This document shows positions 18,018 through 27,104 of a stretch of 64,000 bases of DNA, piece after piece (within the stretch, counting starts at the first letter, position 1; each line of letters begins with the position of its first letter). Made by a program: the position numbers and the translations under genes. Under the pieces are notes generated by a model. That model did no database searches. It was not told the DNA's origin and worked only from the letters and a program-made list of their open reading frames with translations. Source of the DNA: JAADEM01 sp965371855 (lineage in GTDB: Bacteria; Bacteroidota; Bacteroidia; Bacteroidales; Marinilabiliaceae); contig CBDUZZ010000004.1 of assembly GCA_965371855.1 (NCBI GenBank), forward strand, positions 36,210 to 100,209, read 5' to 3'.

Positions 18018-19466
18018 TTAAAACTCTGCATTTCTGGGAGTTCTTGGGAATGGTATAACATCCCTGATATTACCCATGCCTGTAATAAACAGGATCATTC
18101 TTTCAAAACCCAATCCGAAACCGCTGTGAGGTACTGAACCAAAACGTCGTGTATCAAGATACCACCACATCTCTTTTTCCGGAATATCCATCTCTCTCAT
18201 ACGACTGACCAACTTATCGTAATCTTCTTCTCGTTGCGATCCACCAATGATCTCACCAATTTGAGGAAATAGAATGTCCATAGCTCTAACTGTTTTACCG
18301 TCCTCATTCTGTTTCATGTAAAAAGCCTTAATGTCTTTTGGGTAATCGGTAAGTATTACAGGCTTTTTAAAATGCTTTTCTACAAGATATCTTTCATGTT
18401 CCGATTGCAAGTCTGTACCAAACCCTTCTATCAGGTATTTAAATTTCTTTTTCTTATTTGGCTTTGAGTTTCTCAGAATATCAATAGCTTCAGAATATGT
18501 TAATCTCACAAAATCATCTTCTATAACAGACTGCAATTTTTCAACAAGTTCCATTGAACGTTCATCAGCCTTTTTGTTCTTCTCTTCATCCTGCAGTCGT
18601 TTACTCAAAAACGTCAGATCATCCATGCAGTTATCCAGTGCATATTTTATCAGATATTTAAGAAATTCTTCGGCAAGATCCATGTTATCATCCAGATCAT
18701 AAAAAGCCATTTCAGGTTCAATCATCCAGAACTCAGCCAAATGTCTTGATGTATTAGAATTTTCAGCACGGAAAGTAGGTCCAAAAGTATAAATCTCAGA
18801 CAATGCTAATGCCGCCAGTTCTCCTTCCAACTGACCGGAAACAGTCAGGTTGGTTGCTCTCCCAAAAAAATCCTCATCATAATTAACCTCACCCTTGTCA
18901 TTTTTAGATATATTTTCCATATCCATGGTAGTAACATGGAACATCTCTCCTGCACCTTCTGCATCAGTAGCTGTTATTATAGGTGTGTGTATGTTAACGA
19001 ATCCTTTATCGTTATAGAATTTGTGCACGGCAAAAATCATGGCATGACGTACCCTTGCAATAGCCCCAAAAGTATTAGTACGAAAGCGTAAATGAGCAAT
19101 TTCCCTTAAAAATTCCAGTGAGTGCCTTTTAGGCTGAAGTGGGTATTTCTCAGGATCGGCAACTCCAAGCACCTCTATTGACTTAGCCTGAACCTCAATG
19201 GTCTGGCCACTTCCTTGAGACTGAAGCAAATCACCGGTAACAGAAATAGATGCTCCTGTTGTTATTTGCTTTAACAACTCTTCCTGAAATTCAGGAACAT
19301 CAACAACTATTTGCAGATTATGAATACACGACCCGTCATTTAATGCAATAAAATTGACATGCTTATTTCCACGTTTTGTCCTTACCCATCCTTTTATGTT
19401 TATGCTTTTTCCATACTCAGTCATCTTAAGTATATCAATAACTTTTATACGACGAATCTTTTCCAT
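18018..19466 (-). CDS. asnS: Asparaginyl-tRNA synthetase
   Basis: Class IIb aminoacyl-tRNA synthetase charging tRNA-Asn. The N-terminal OB-fold (residues ~15-110) begins with INIKGWVRTKRGNKHVNFIA. The catalytic domain shows motif 2 around TFRAENSNTSRHLAEFWMIE and motif 3 GFGLGFERMILFITGMGNIR, and the protein ends in the AsnRS-typical RDVIPFPRTPRNAEF. The block AEFWMIEPEMAF favours AsnRS over AspRS. Length (482 aa) is normal. The upstream region contains CAAAAATA at 19493-19500 (minus-strand TATTTTTG), a plausible -7 element 27 bases before the ATG. Confidence 0.97.
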   Translation of the reverse strand: MEKIRRIKVIDILKMTEYGKSINIKGWVRTKRGNKHVNFIALNDGSCIHNLQIVVDVPEFQEELLKQITTGASISVTGDLLQSQGSGQTIEVQAKSIEVLGVADPEKYPLQPKRHSLEFLREIAHLRFRTNTFGAIARVRHAMIFAVHKFYNDKGFVNIHTPIITATDAEGAGEMFHVTTMDMENISKNDKGEVNYDEDFFGRATNLTVSGQLEGELAALALSEIYTFGPTFRAENSNTSRHLAEFWMIEPEMAFYDLDDNMDLAEEFLKYLIKYALDNCMDDLTFLSKRLQDEEKNKKADERSMELVEKLQSVIEDDFVRLTYSEAIDILRNSKPNKKKKFKYLIEGFGTDLQSEHERYLVEKHFKKPVILTDYPKDIKAFYMKQNEDGKTVRAMDILFPQIGEIIGGSQREEDYDKLVSRMREMDIPEKEMWWYLDTRRFGSVPHSGFGLGFERMILFITGMGNIRDVIPFPRTPRNAEF

Positions 19467-19531
19467 TGTAATTATCTTTAAATTTCAGCCTACAAAAATA
19501 GTGAATTGTTTTAAACTCAACTTAAAAGAAT

Positions 19532-19559
19532 AAAAAAAGGCAACCATAAGGCTGCCTTT
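19532..19559 (-). terminator. Rho-independent terminator after the secreted protein gene
   Basis: A 10-bp stem with one mismatch (19536-19545 with 19550-19559; AAAGGCAACC with GGCTGCCTTT) is followed on the minus strand by a T-run to 19532. It lies 26 bases after the stop of the 19586-20371 gene and insulates asnS. Confidence 0.75.
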
Positions 19560-19585
19560 AATAAATTTTATTGAAATTATTAAAA

Positions 19586-20371
19586 CTATTTTTTAGTGAA
19601 TCGTTCCATTTTGTTGTCGTAGTTGATATAATACTTTCCTTTTTTCAGCCCGGCAACCTTAATCGTATCTCCATACCCCTTAAAAACGATACCCCCATAT
19701 GCATCATATATCTCATACATTGTAGAAGCTGAAAAAGCAATTACATCATCCACCCGTGTTGGAGCAAATGTTACTTCAGGCTTTGAAGATATTGTGTTCA
19801 ATTCTTTAGAGTATCGTGGTTTTTTAAGATAGTCAACCTGCTTAATTCTAAATCTGTTATCGCCACTATGCAAACGAACAGGAGCTTTATACTTATTTAA
19901 AGTCTGTTTCCCGGTTCCTTTCACATCACCAACTTTAACCCATTTATTCCATCTGTATTGCTCAATTACAAAAGGAAGAGATCCTGATTCATTAGAAGTA
20001 GACCAATAAATTTGATTATTATCAACCTTAAGGCTTGAAATCTCATAAGTGGCTACGGCATTTAATACTTCAGGGTTTAAGACTTTAGGCTTACACCCCT
20101 CTTTGTATTTAATGTTTACCGTTAACCCATCTCCTTTCATTAATCCGTAAACAGACAGGTCTACCTCAAAGGCACTTGAGTTGATCTCATCGGTTGTTGT
20201 CATACCGTTAACGGTTACTTCATAAATACAGTAACCAACACCACTGGGTGCAAACGGATTTTTAACATAGAGATTTCCTCCCTGGAAAGTACCTTTTAAA
20301 ACAATGTTTCCAGCCGATACTGAGGCGAATGAAAGAACAACAAAACAAACTAAAAATGTAAACTTTTTCAT
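19586..20371 (-). CDS. Secreted protein of unknown function
   Basis: 261 aa with a clear signal peptide (KKFTFLVCFVVLSFASVSAG, cleavage probably after about residue 20). The body is rich in beta-forming residues, with stretches such as GGNLYVKNPF, YCIYEVTVNG and NRFRIKQVDYL. The last ~45 residues (YEIYDAYGGIVFKGYGDTIK, GLKKGKYYINYD) look like the short C-terminal T9SS/Por-type sorting or beta-sandwich module common in Bacteroidota. I do not recognise a family for the whole protein. It is monocistronic with its own terminator. Confidence 0.7.
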   Translation of the reverse strand: MKKFTFLVCFVVLSFASVSAGNIVLKGTFQGGNLYVKNPFAPSGVGYCIYEVTVNGMTTTDEINSSAFEVDLSVYGLMKGDGLTVNIKYKEGCKPKVLNPEVLNAVATYEISSLKVDNNQIYWSTSNESGSLPFVIEQYRWNKWVKVGDVKGTGKQTLNKYKAPVRLHSGDNRFRIKQVDYLKKPRYSKELNTISSKPEVTFAPTRVDDVIAFSASTMYEIYDAYGGIVFKGYGDTIKVAGLKKGKYYINYDNKMERFTKK

Positions 20372-20505
20372 GCAGATACGATTTCTTTAATATTATTGGG
20401 GTTTGCAATTTAGAAAAACAAAATCATCATTGCAAAAATATACTCATAACATGACAGGTTAAATATATGTTTTTTTTTATTTTTTGACAAACGAATACAT
20501 TTCTA

Positions 20506-22386
20506 TTATGGATTAACCCAATCTTTATTTTCTTTTATTAGATTTATTAACTCTTCAACAGCCCTCTCGTTAGGAATGTTTTTCTTAATCAACACCCTGT
20601 TTTTAAACAAACTTACATTGTTGGGTCCTGCTCCAACATATCCGTAGTCTGCATCTGCCATCTCCCCCACTCCATTAACAATACATCCCATTATGCCTAT
20701 TTTCAGGCCTTTAAGGTGCTTTGTACGTGCCTTAATCTCCTTTGTAATACTTTGAAGATCAAACAAAGTACGACCACATCCGGGACAGGATATAAACTCC
20801 GTTTTTGAAAATCTCACCCGGGAAGCCTGTAAAATACCAAAAGATGTATCAATTACATCTCCATAAGATACCGCACCACTATTTTTTAATAAAATACCAT
20901 CTGCCATACCATCAAGAAACAATATTCCCATATCTGCTGCCGATACAATCTGGAAATTCTCTTTATCATCTTCGGCATACTCTCCAATAATAGTAACAGG
21001 GTGAGTCAGACCTTTGTTCATCAGTTCTAAAATAAATGTCCGCTGCTCTACAGTACCATTAAGATGGTCAGTTTTCAGCAACAGTACAACTTCAGAGTGT
21101 GTATGAAGAAAGCCAAACAGTTTATTGCCTATATCCGAATATGATACCTGTAAAAACATCGGGAAGTTATCAAACTCATCATAGGGGAGATTATCTATAT
21201 CAAAAAGTGGAAACGTGTTTTTACATTTTTTCTTCTTCCACATATTATAAGGAACTATACCGGGAATTTCAAAATTATCTGACAGCTCATCTTTATCAGT
21301 TATTAAAAAATAATCAGGCTTATTACTAACACCCGACTTAATAACGTCGTCAAAACTACCCTGAGCAATAACAACCGCTGTATTATCTCCTCCAATATTT
21401 AACACTGCATGAGTTTCCCTGTGGTTATATTCGTATGGAGAATATAAGTCTGTTGCAACAGCCTTAATTTTACTGTGATTTTTACGCTTAATTATATGGT
21501 CAACAAGTTTTTTTGCAACCGGTATTTCCTGTTCCGGAGCTTCCGTTAGGGATACGCGCAATGTATCTCCAATACCATCAATCAACAGTGCCCCTGAACC
21601 TACCGCTGATTTTATTCTTCCTTCATCTTCACTGCCCGCCTCTGTAACTCCAAGATGCAAAGGATAGTACATGTTTTCCTTTTTCATGGTTGCTACAAGA
21701 AGCCTGACAGTATGCACCATAACCCGTGTATTGCTCGACTTTATACTGAGTACAATATCCTTAAAATCATTCTGCTTACAAATGCGCAGATATTCCATAC
21801 ATGCCTCCACCATTCCTTCAGGAGTATCACCAAAGCGACTCATAATCCGATCTGATAGTGAACCGTGATTTGTACCTATTCTTATAGCTGTATTATTCTC
21901 TTTACAAACATTCAAAAAAGGGACAATCGTTTCCTTCATTCGCTCCAACTCTTCGTTGAAAAGCTCAACAGAATATTTTTCAAAATCAAATTTCTTTTTT
22001 TCACCGGTAAAATTACCGGGATTAATCCTCACTTTTTCAACTACTCCTGCAGCAATAATAGCAGCATTGGCATTAAAATGAATGTCAGCAATCAATGGAG
22101 TATTATAACCTTCCTGCCTAATCTGTTTTTTAATGGCTTTCAGGTTTTTTGCTTCACGCTGTCCCTGAGCAGTAATACGCACCAACTCTCCACCTGCATC
22201 AATTATCTTTATAGCCTGCTCTGCCGTTTGTTTGGTATCAAGAGTATTTGTAGTTGTCATTGACTGCACCTTTACAGGAGTGTCACCGCCAATTTCAACA
22301 GCCCCAACCTTAACTTTTATTGTTCGGTTCCTCTTATAATTAAACAGGTCTTCACAATAATCACGATTACTAACAAAACTTATCAT
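20506..22386 (-). CDS. ispG: 4-hydroxy-3-methylbut-2-enyl-diphosphate synthase, large Bacteroidota form
   Basis: Penultimate enzyme of the MEP isoprenoid pathway, reducing MEcPP to HMBPP with a [4Fe-4S] cluster. The N-terminal TIM barrel begins VGAVEIGGDTPVKVQSMTT and includes RITAQGQREA and RIGTNHGSLSDRI. The C-terminal cluster domain has CPGCGRTLFDLQ and GIMGCIVNGVGEMADADYG, giving the three cluster cysteines. At 626 aa it has the ~250-residue central insertion found in Bacteroidota, Chlorobi and plants, as opposed to the ~370-aa E. coli form. Its start overlaps the stop of the upstream histidine-kinase gene by 4 bases (22383-22386), indicating translational coupling. Confidence 0.97.
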   Translation of the reverse strand: MISFVSNRDYCEDLFNYKRNRTIKVKVGAVEIGGDTPVKVQSMTTTNTLDTKQTAEQAIKIIDAGGELVRITAQGQREAKNLKAIKKQIRQEGYNTPLIADIHFNANAAIIAAGVVEKVRINPGNFTGEKKKFDFEKYSVELFNEELERMKETIVPFLNVCKENNTAIRIGTNHGSLSDRIMSRFGDTPEGMVEACMEYLRICKQNDFKDIVLSIKSSNTRVMVHTVRLLVATMKKENMYYPLHLGVTEAGSEDEGRIKSAVGSGALLIDGIGDTLRVSLTEAPEQEIPVAKKLVDHIIKRKNHSKIKAVATDLYSPYEYNHRETHAVLNIGGDNTAVVIAQGSFDDVIKSGVSNKPDYFLITDKDELSDNFEIPGIVPYNMWKKKKCKNTFPLFDIDNLPYDEFDNFPMFLQVSYSDIGNKLFGFLHTHSEVVLLLKTDHLNGTVEQRTFILELMNKGLTHPVTIIGEYAEDDKENFQIVSAADMGILFLDGMADGILLKNSGAVSYGDVIDTSFGILQASRVRFSKTEFISCPGCGRTLFDLQSITKEIKARTKHLKGLKIGIMGCIVNGVGEMADADYGYVGAGPNNVSLFKNRVLIKKNIPNERAVEELINLIKENKDWVNP

Positions 22387-24197
22387 ATACCTATCTTCAC
22401 TTTAAATTCAGGAACCTTTAAGGGCAACTTAAAGACAAAATTACTCCCCTTTCCAATTTCAGAAGTCACTTTAACAGAGCTACCCAACAGATTAAGAACA
22501 GACTTGGTTATTGCCAGCCCCAGACCAGTGCCTCCATATTTTTTCATTATTTCAGGACCTGCCTGCATAAAACGACCAAAAATATTTTTTTGATCTTTTG
22601 CAGAAATTCCAATTCCGGTATCTTTTACAAAAAAGGATATTTCTTTCTTCTCATCAACGAAATAACCAAAACTCACTTCTCCCTCATCCGTAAATTTTAT
22701 TGCATTCGCAATTAAATTAGAGAGCACCATTTTTATTTTCTTTTTATCTGAAATAAATACCTTAAGTGTTTCATCCGGTGGAATTTCATAATAAAGATTT
22801 ATATTTTTAATCTCCGCCTCCATTTTAAAAGTCTTTTCCAGTTCATCCATTAACACTGGCAAATTTATTTCGGCAAATACAACATCATCTTCACCAGCTT
22901 CTAAGTCAGCTAAACAGATCATACTATCCAAAACTGATAAGAATTGTTGGCCATTGTTTAGTATAAAATCTGTATATAACACTCTTTCCGTTTCTGATAA
23001 ATCATCCTGTCTGAGCATTTCGGAGAAACCCATTATCCCATTAAGCGGTGTTCGTATTTCATGGGATATGTTTTTAAGAAAATATGTTTTAAGACGGTCA
23101 CTTTCTTCTGCTTTTCTCTTAGCTCTTTTTAAACTGGAATTCACTTTCGTCATCTTTTCATTACTCTTTTCCAACTCTTTATTAAGCTTTTGATAGTCTA
23201 TATTTTGTCGCTTCAGCTCCTTTTTCTTAGCCTTCAGACTCTCTTCATGTTCAAGACGTGCAGTTAAATCTTTAAACGCAATAACTAATTGTTCTTTTAT
23301 CATTTTAAAAGAAACTTCTACATGCAACACATTAAAGTTTGCACTTGTAACAATAAATATTCTTGGTGGTACATTTATATTATGCTGTAAAGCGAGATTC
23401 ATACAACTATTCCACTGTTCCTGAGTCTGGTGTCGGTATATATCATCAGGAAATGCTTTATTAAACCACTCATCTAATGTTGAAATAGTATTTATATCAT
23501 ATCCAAACATATCCGAAAATCTTCTGTTCAATTTCACCATTTTTCCATCCAGAGACACAATACCGATAGCTACCGGCAGAAAATCAATCGTGCTTGATAG
23601 ATACTCTTTAGTATGTTCTAACTCTTCTGATTTCTCTCTTAATCTTTTTATATAACTCTCAAGAAAATTACTGGTTTCGCCAACAAGAATAACTAAAGGT
23701 GATGTTAGGAACAGATATGTTATAATAGTATTTATCCAGAAAAAAGTTGTTTGTTCGTTTATATCGCCAGCCGGTAACATAACACCCCGGTCAATATTTA
23801 AAAAAGCTATTAACAAAAGGATTACTCCGGCAGAAAAAACTGATGCCAAACCAAACCTTTTTCCGTAAAACAGAGAAAAAATAACAGGAGGAATTGTCAA
23901 CAGTACCAGCCATCCTCCAACCAGTCCCCAGGTATATGCTCCCAAAAGACCGGCAATCAACCCTGTTAAACTTAACGTAAAAACCTTAACACCCAGGGAA
24001 ATCTTTTCTCTCAAAAGATAGAGCGACCACAATAAAAGCACAAAAGAGATATGAAAGAGAAAAAGGTGTGTCCACCCGGAATTATATATACGAAAAAGAG
24101 ACGTCCCCAGAGTTGGAATCGCAAGAAATGCAAATGCAAAAAGCGACTTGTTTAAGATTTTCTCTTTTATCTTTTGAATATCAGCTTTATTATCCAT
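22383..24197 (-). CDS. Membrane sensor histidine kinase with PAS domain
   Basis: 604 aa. The N-terminal ~190 residues contain about six hydrophobic segments (LFLFHISFVLLLWSLYLL, WLVLLTIPPVIFSLFYG). A PAS domain follows (about 195-310; STIDFLPVAIGIVSLDGKMV), then a coiled coil. HisKA has NISHEIRTPLNGIMGFSEML (phospho-His near 379). HATPase_c has LSNLIANAIKFTDEG, VKDTGIGIS and GGTGLGLAITKSVLNLLG. There is no receiver domain and no adjacent response regulator, so its partner lies elsewhere. The gene is first in a unit with ispG (4-base overlap), an unusual pairing of a sensor with an isoprenoid enzyme. Confidence 0.92.
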   Translation of the reverse strand: MDNKADIQKIKEKILNKSLFAFAFLAIPTLGTSLFRIYNSGWTHLFLFHISFVLLLWSLYLLREKISLGVKVFTLSLTGLIAGLLGAYTWGLVGGWLVLLTIPPVIFSLFYGKRFGLASVFSAGVILLLIAFLNIDRGVMLPAGDINEQTTFFWINTIITYLFLTSPLVILVGETSNFLESYIKRLREKSEELEHTKEYLSSTIDFLPVAIGIVSLDGKMVKLNRRFSDMFGYDINTISTLDEWFNKAFPDDIYRHQTQEQWNSCMNLALQHNINVPPRIFIVTSANFNVLHVEVSFKMIKEQLVIAFKDLTARLEHEESLKAKKKELKRQNIDYQKLNKELEKSNEKMTKVNSSLKRAKRKAEESDRLKTYFLKNISHEIRTPLNGIMGFSEMLRQDDLSETERVLYTDFILNNGQQFLSVLDSMICLADLEAGEDDVVFAEINLPVLMDELEKTFKMEAEIKNINLYYEIPPDETLKVFISDKKKIKMVLSNLIANAIKFTDEGEVSFGYFVDEKKEISFFVKDTGIGISAKDQKNIFGRFMQAGPEIMKKYGGTGLGLAITKSVLNLLGSSVKVTSEIGKGSNFVFKLPLKVPEFKVKIGI

Positions 24198-24329
24198 TAA
24201 AATATTTACGGATTAAACAACCGGTTTAACTTAATCTCTAAAAATAAATATTAATTAATTTATTGGCAAGTAGAACAACAATTTTTTTGAAAAGTTAATA
24301 CCTTTACAAAACACATAAACAAATAATGT

Positions 24330-25238
24330 ATGTCGGTATCAGTGAAAAATGTAACCCGCCTATTTGGAAGTCAAAGAGCTCTTGACAATGTTTCATTCTC
24401 AATAAAATCGGGAGAAATTGTAGGATTTTTAGGCCCTAACGGTGCCGGGAAATCAACAATGATGAAAATTATTACAGGTTACCTGCCTCCTTCCTCAGGA
24501 AGTGTTGAAGTTTGTGGCTTGCCTGTAAATGAATATTCACTGGAATTAAGGACGAAGATTGGCTACCTGCCCGAACATAATCCCCTGTATCATGATATGT
24601 ATGTTCGGGAATACCTTTACATGGTTGGAGGCATTTATAAACTAACCAACATAAAGAAAAAAACGGAAGGGATAATTGAAAGAACCGGACTGATAGCGGA
24701 AGCACATAAAAAGATTGGAGCCCTCTCAAAAGGATACAGACAAAGGGTTGGCCTGGCACAGGCTTTAATCCCTGACCCCGATGTACTAATTCTTGATGAA
24801 CCTACTACCGGCTTAGATCCAAATCAAATACTGGAGGTACGTAACCTGATTACAGAAATTGGCAGGGATAAAACAATAATGTTATCAACTCACATAATGC
24901 AGGAGGTAGAAGCCATTTGTGAACGGGTAATAATAATTAACAAAGGGAAAATTGTTGCTGATGAAAAAGCACAGGGGCTTACATCGCTAAAACCTGAAAC
25001 AGAAATATTAATCACCGTTGAATTTGACAAAATATCGGATACTCAATTGTTGAAAGAGATTAAAGGAGTGAACAGTGTTAAGCAAATAAAAGACAATAAA
25101 CTAATTATTAATGCCCGGGCAGATATTGATATTCGTCCCGGTATTTTCAGATTTGCAGTAGATAACAAACTAGTATTACTTGAGATGTCACAAGAAGAGA
25201 GAGGGCTCGAATCTGTATTTCGTGACCTTACAAATTGA
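24330..25238 (+). CDS. gldA: Gliding-motility-type ABC transporter ATPase GldA
   Basis: 302-aa ABC ATPase: Walker A GPNGAGKST (35-43), signature LSKGYRQRVGLAQAL (about 130-145), Walker B VLILDEPTTGLDP, H-loop LSTHIMQEVEAI. The block GYLPEHNPLYHDMYVREYL and the C-terminal extension ending QEERGLESVFRDLTN match the GldA/YxlF-type subfamily. In Flavobacterium GldA works with GldF and GldG in gliding; in non-gliders the homologue serves other export. No gldFG permease genes follow, so its membrane partner must be elsewhere. Confidence 0.85.
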   Translation: MSVSVKNVTRLFGSQRALDNVSFSIKSGEIVGFLGPNGAGKSTMMKIITGYLPPSSGSVEVCGLPVNEYSLELRTKIGYLPEHNPLYHDMYVREYLYMVGGIYKLTNIKKKTEGIIERTGLIAEAHKKIGALSKGYRQRVGLAQALIPDPDVLILDEPTTGLDPNQILEVRNLITEIGRDKTIMLSTHIMQEVEAICERVIIINKGKIVADEKAQGLTSLKPETEILITVEFDKISDTQLLKEIKGVNSVKQIKDNKLIINARADIDIRPGIFRFAVDNKLVLLEMSQEERGLESVFRDLTN

Positions 25239-25282
25239 TAATTGAAAACTCTCCTAACCTCCCCCCAAATGAGGATTAGGTC

Positions 25283-25321
25283 GAATAAATCACATTAATA
25301 ATTAGCACATCATCACATTAT
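25283..25321 (-). repeat. Degenerate 7-bp-period sequence at the 3' end of the zinc peptidase gene
   Basis: Read on the minus strand directly after the stop codon: ATAATGT GATGATG / TGCTAAT TATTAAT / GTGATTT. Heptads share the skeleton TnATnnT. One of seven such tracts in this window. A small hairpin (CCTAACCTC ... GAGGATTAGG, 25256-25279) lies just beyond it and may terminate gldA. Confidence 0.5.
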
Positions 25322-26026
25322 TCAATCACGTCTTCCCACAAAAAGCATAATATAATAGAGCAATGTAGCAAGGGCCGACAGTGCGGCAACAACATAAGTA
25401 TAAGCAGCCCATTTCAGTGCATCCTTAGCTTTCTCCTGGGTTTCTCCGGAAGTAATACCACTTGTATTCAACCACACCAAAGCTCTCTTGCTGGCATCTA
25501 TCTCAACAGGCAAAGTGATAAACGCAAAAAGAGTAAATATAGCATAGCAAGCAATTATTATCTCCAGAGCCAGATCGTAAGAAAACCAGCCACCAATCAT
25601 AAAGGCTCCAAAGAACATTGCAATAAAAATGAAATTAATGACCTTTGCACTTACATTTTGTAATGGGACAAGAGCCGATCGCAGCTCAAGCATTGCATAA
25701 CTGTTAGCATGCTGGATAGCATGACCTGTTTCGTGAGCGGCAACAGCAGCCGAAGCAACACTACCTCCGTTATATACTTCGGCACTTAAATTTATTGTTT
25801 TGCTGGCCGGATTATAGTGATCTGACAATTGACCGGAAACAGAATTTACCGGCACATTATAGATTCCATTATCATGAAGCATCTTTTCGGCTATTTCACG
25901 TCCGGTTAATCCTCCGGCAATCGGGATTTTTGAATAGGCTGCAAATTTACTTTTTAGTCGCCTACTAACGATCATACTCAAAACAGCGAACCCAATAAAA
26001 ATAACTAATAGCGGTAATGAAAACAT
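25322..26026 (-). CDS. Neutral zinc metallopeptidase (Zn_peptidase_2, YugP-like)
   Basis: 234-aa integral membrane protein. An N-terminal membrane helix (FSLPLLVIFIGFAVLSMIV) is followed by a cytoplasm-facing peptidase domain with zinc site HETGH in AAVAAHETGHAIQHA (about residues 91-105). Two or three further membrane segments follow in the C-terminal half. The block SGQLSDHYNPASKTINLSAE is characteristic of the family. The glutamate and both histidines are intact. The physiological substrate is unknown for the family. It is monocistronic. Confidence 0.92.
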   Translation of the reverse strand: MFSLPLLVIFIGFAVLSMIVSRRLKSKFAAYSKIPIAGGLTGREIAEKMLHDNGIYNVPVNSVSGQLSDHYNPASKTINLSAEVYNGGSVASAAVAAHETGHAIQHANSYAMLELRSALVPLQNVSAKVINFIFIAMFFGAFMIGGWFSYDLALEIIIACYAIFTLFAFITLPVEIDASKRALVWLNTSGITSGETQEKAKDALKWAAYTYVVAALSALATLLYYIMLFVGRRD

Positions 26027-26095
26027 AGCTTAATATTTATTTTCGGATAGTCTGTCAAAAATCTTGCCATATTGGGTTTCAACGAGAACCTTATG

Positions 26096-26245
26096 TCATA
26101 TTGGCAAATGAGTTGAACCACATAAGCCAAATAGAATGGTAATGGTTGAGCTATCAGTTTTTGTTTCTGTGCGGGTTTGGCCTCTCAGACTTAAACCAGA
26201 CATGAAAACCAATAGAAGATATAAAATAGAATTTGATCGTTTCAT
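26096..26245 (-). pseudogene. Stub of a secreted protein (signal peptide plus ~25 residues)
   Basis: A 49-codon frame starts 14 bases beyond the higA stop. It encodes a convincing signal peptide (KRSNSILYLLLVFMSGLSLR, then GQT), followed by a short Thr/Ser-rich stretch and a premature end. It reads as the 5' remnant of a secreted-protein gene whose body has been lost. A genuine small secreted peptide is the alternative. Confidence 0.35.
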
Positions 26246-26259
26246 ATACGTTTAAGAGA

Positions 26260-26556
26260 CTATGATGCTTTTTTCTCTTTCCTTAGAAGGATTAAATCTC
26301 TATTTAATTCATATTTTTTTTGCAATCGCACCCAAAACTCCGCCGATATATTCAGTGTTTTTTCCAACACTAAAGCAATTGGTATTGTTATACCTCTTTC
26401 TCCTTTCAACAATAGGCTAATATGAGATTTATTAAATCCTGAAGCCTTAACAAGATCAACTTGTCTAACATTTTGAGCTTCCATTTCTTCTAAAATAGTT
26501 TCTGAAGGATGAAAAACATCCCCAGGCGTCATCTGATTTGCATATTTTTTCATCAT
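26260..26556 (-). CDS. higA: HigA-family antitoxin (XRE helix-turn-helix)
   Basis: 98 aa. The N-terminal MTPGDVFHPSETILEEMEAQ is the HigA/VapA-type lead-in. The helix-turn-helix is NVRQVDLVKASGFNKSHIS, and the tail LEKTLNISAEFWVRLQKKYE is typical. It neutralises HigB and normally represses its own promoter. It follows higB and overlaps it by 4 bases (26553-26556), so the order is toxin then antitoxin, as is usual for higBA. No operator was identified upstream of higB. Confidence 0.9.
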   Translation of the reverse strand: MMKKYANQMTPGDVFHPSETILEEMEAQNVRQVDLVKASGFNKSHISLLLKGERGITIPIALVLEKTLNISAEFWVRLQKKYELNRDLILLRKEKKAS

Positions 26557-26876
26557 TCGTAATGTTTAGATATTTCATTAATTATTGCTACATCTATAAC
26601 AATATCACTGTGTTGTTCTTCTTCCGGAGTAAAAACCAACCGGTATTGTTTGTTAAGTCTGATTGAACAATCTCCTTCTCTATCTCCTTTTAAATATTCA
26701 AAATTCAAGCTTCGAAACTGCTTTAGTTCTGCTAAAGATTCAATACTGATTAGTATCTGCATCTTCTTTTTAAATTGCTTAATGATCTCTTTTTGAACCA
26801 GCAGCTTCCCTTTAATTTCGTCCAAAGGAGTTATGTAATAATGTTCAATATCCTTTGTTTTAAACTTAACCTTCAT
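26553..26876 (-). CDS. higB: HigB-family toxin (RelE/ParE fold mRNA interferase)
   Basis: 107 aa of the RelE superfamily. The compact fold ends in the beta-strands DCSIRLNKQYRLVFTPEEE and DIVIDVAIINEISKHYE. The block LEYLKGDREGDCSIRLN-like (residues 63-78) holds the basic and aromatic residues used for ribosome-dependent mRNA cleavage. It has the family's normal length and the higB-higA order with a 4-base overlap. The module lies between two gene remnants (26096-26245 and 26916-27062), consistent with horizontal acquisition. Confidence 0.88.
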   Translation of the reverse strand: MKVKFKTKDIEHYYITPLDEIKGKLLVQKEIIKQFKKKMQILISIESLAELKQFRSLNFEYLKGDREGDCSIRLNKQYRLVFTPEEEQHSDIVIDVAIINEISKHYE

Positions 26877-26915
26877 GCAATAAAGATAGTTATAAGTTTA
26901 CAATGTTGCAAACCT

Positions 26916-27062
26916 TTAGGATAAAATCTCCACTAAATCCCCATCCCCATCAAGTTCAAATCTGATAAAATCAAAACCCATACGAGGTGAAACCATGATG
27001 TAATAGGACATATTAAACTCAAATGGTTTTGTTTCAAACAACTCAAACCAACTTATCACAGA
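26916..27062 (-). pseudogene. 3' remnant of an unidentified gene
   Basis: A frame without its own start reads ISWFELFETKPFEFNMSYY, then MVSPRMGFDFIRFELDGDG and DLVEILS before TAA at 26916-26918; in-frame stops close it at the 5' side. The last ~25 residues resemble the final beta-strands of beta-lactamase-type serine hydrolases with a DUF3471-like tail, but this assignment is weak. The protein-like composition suggests a truncated gene end rather than noise. The rest of 26877-27393 is palindromic repeat (see 27105-27311). Confidence 0.35.
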
Positions 27063-27104
27063 TCATCACTAATATCGGCTTTTCCAGTATTTTCAGACCA
27101 CCCC

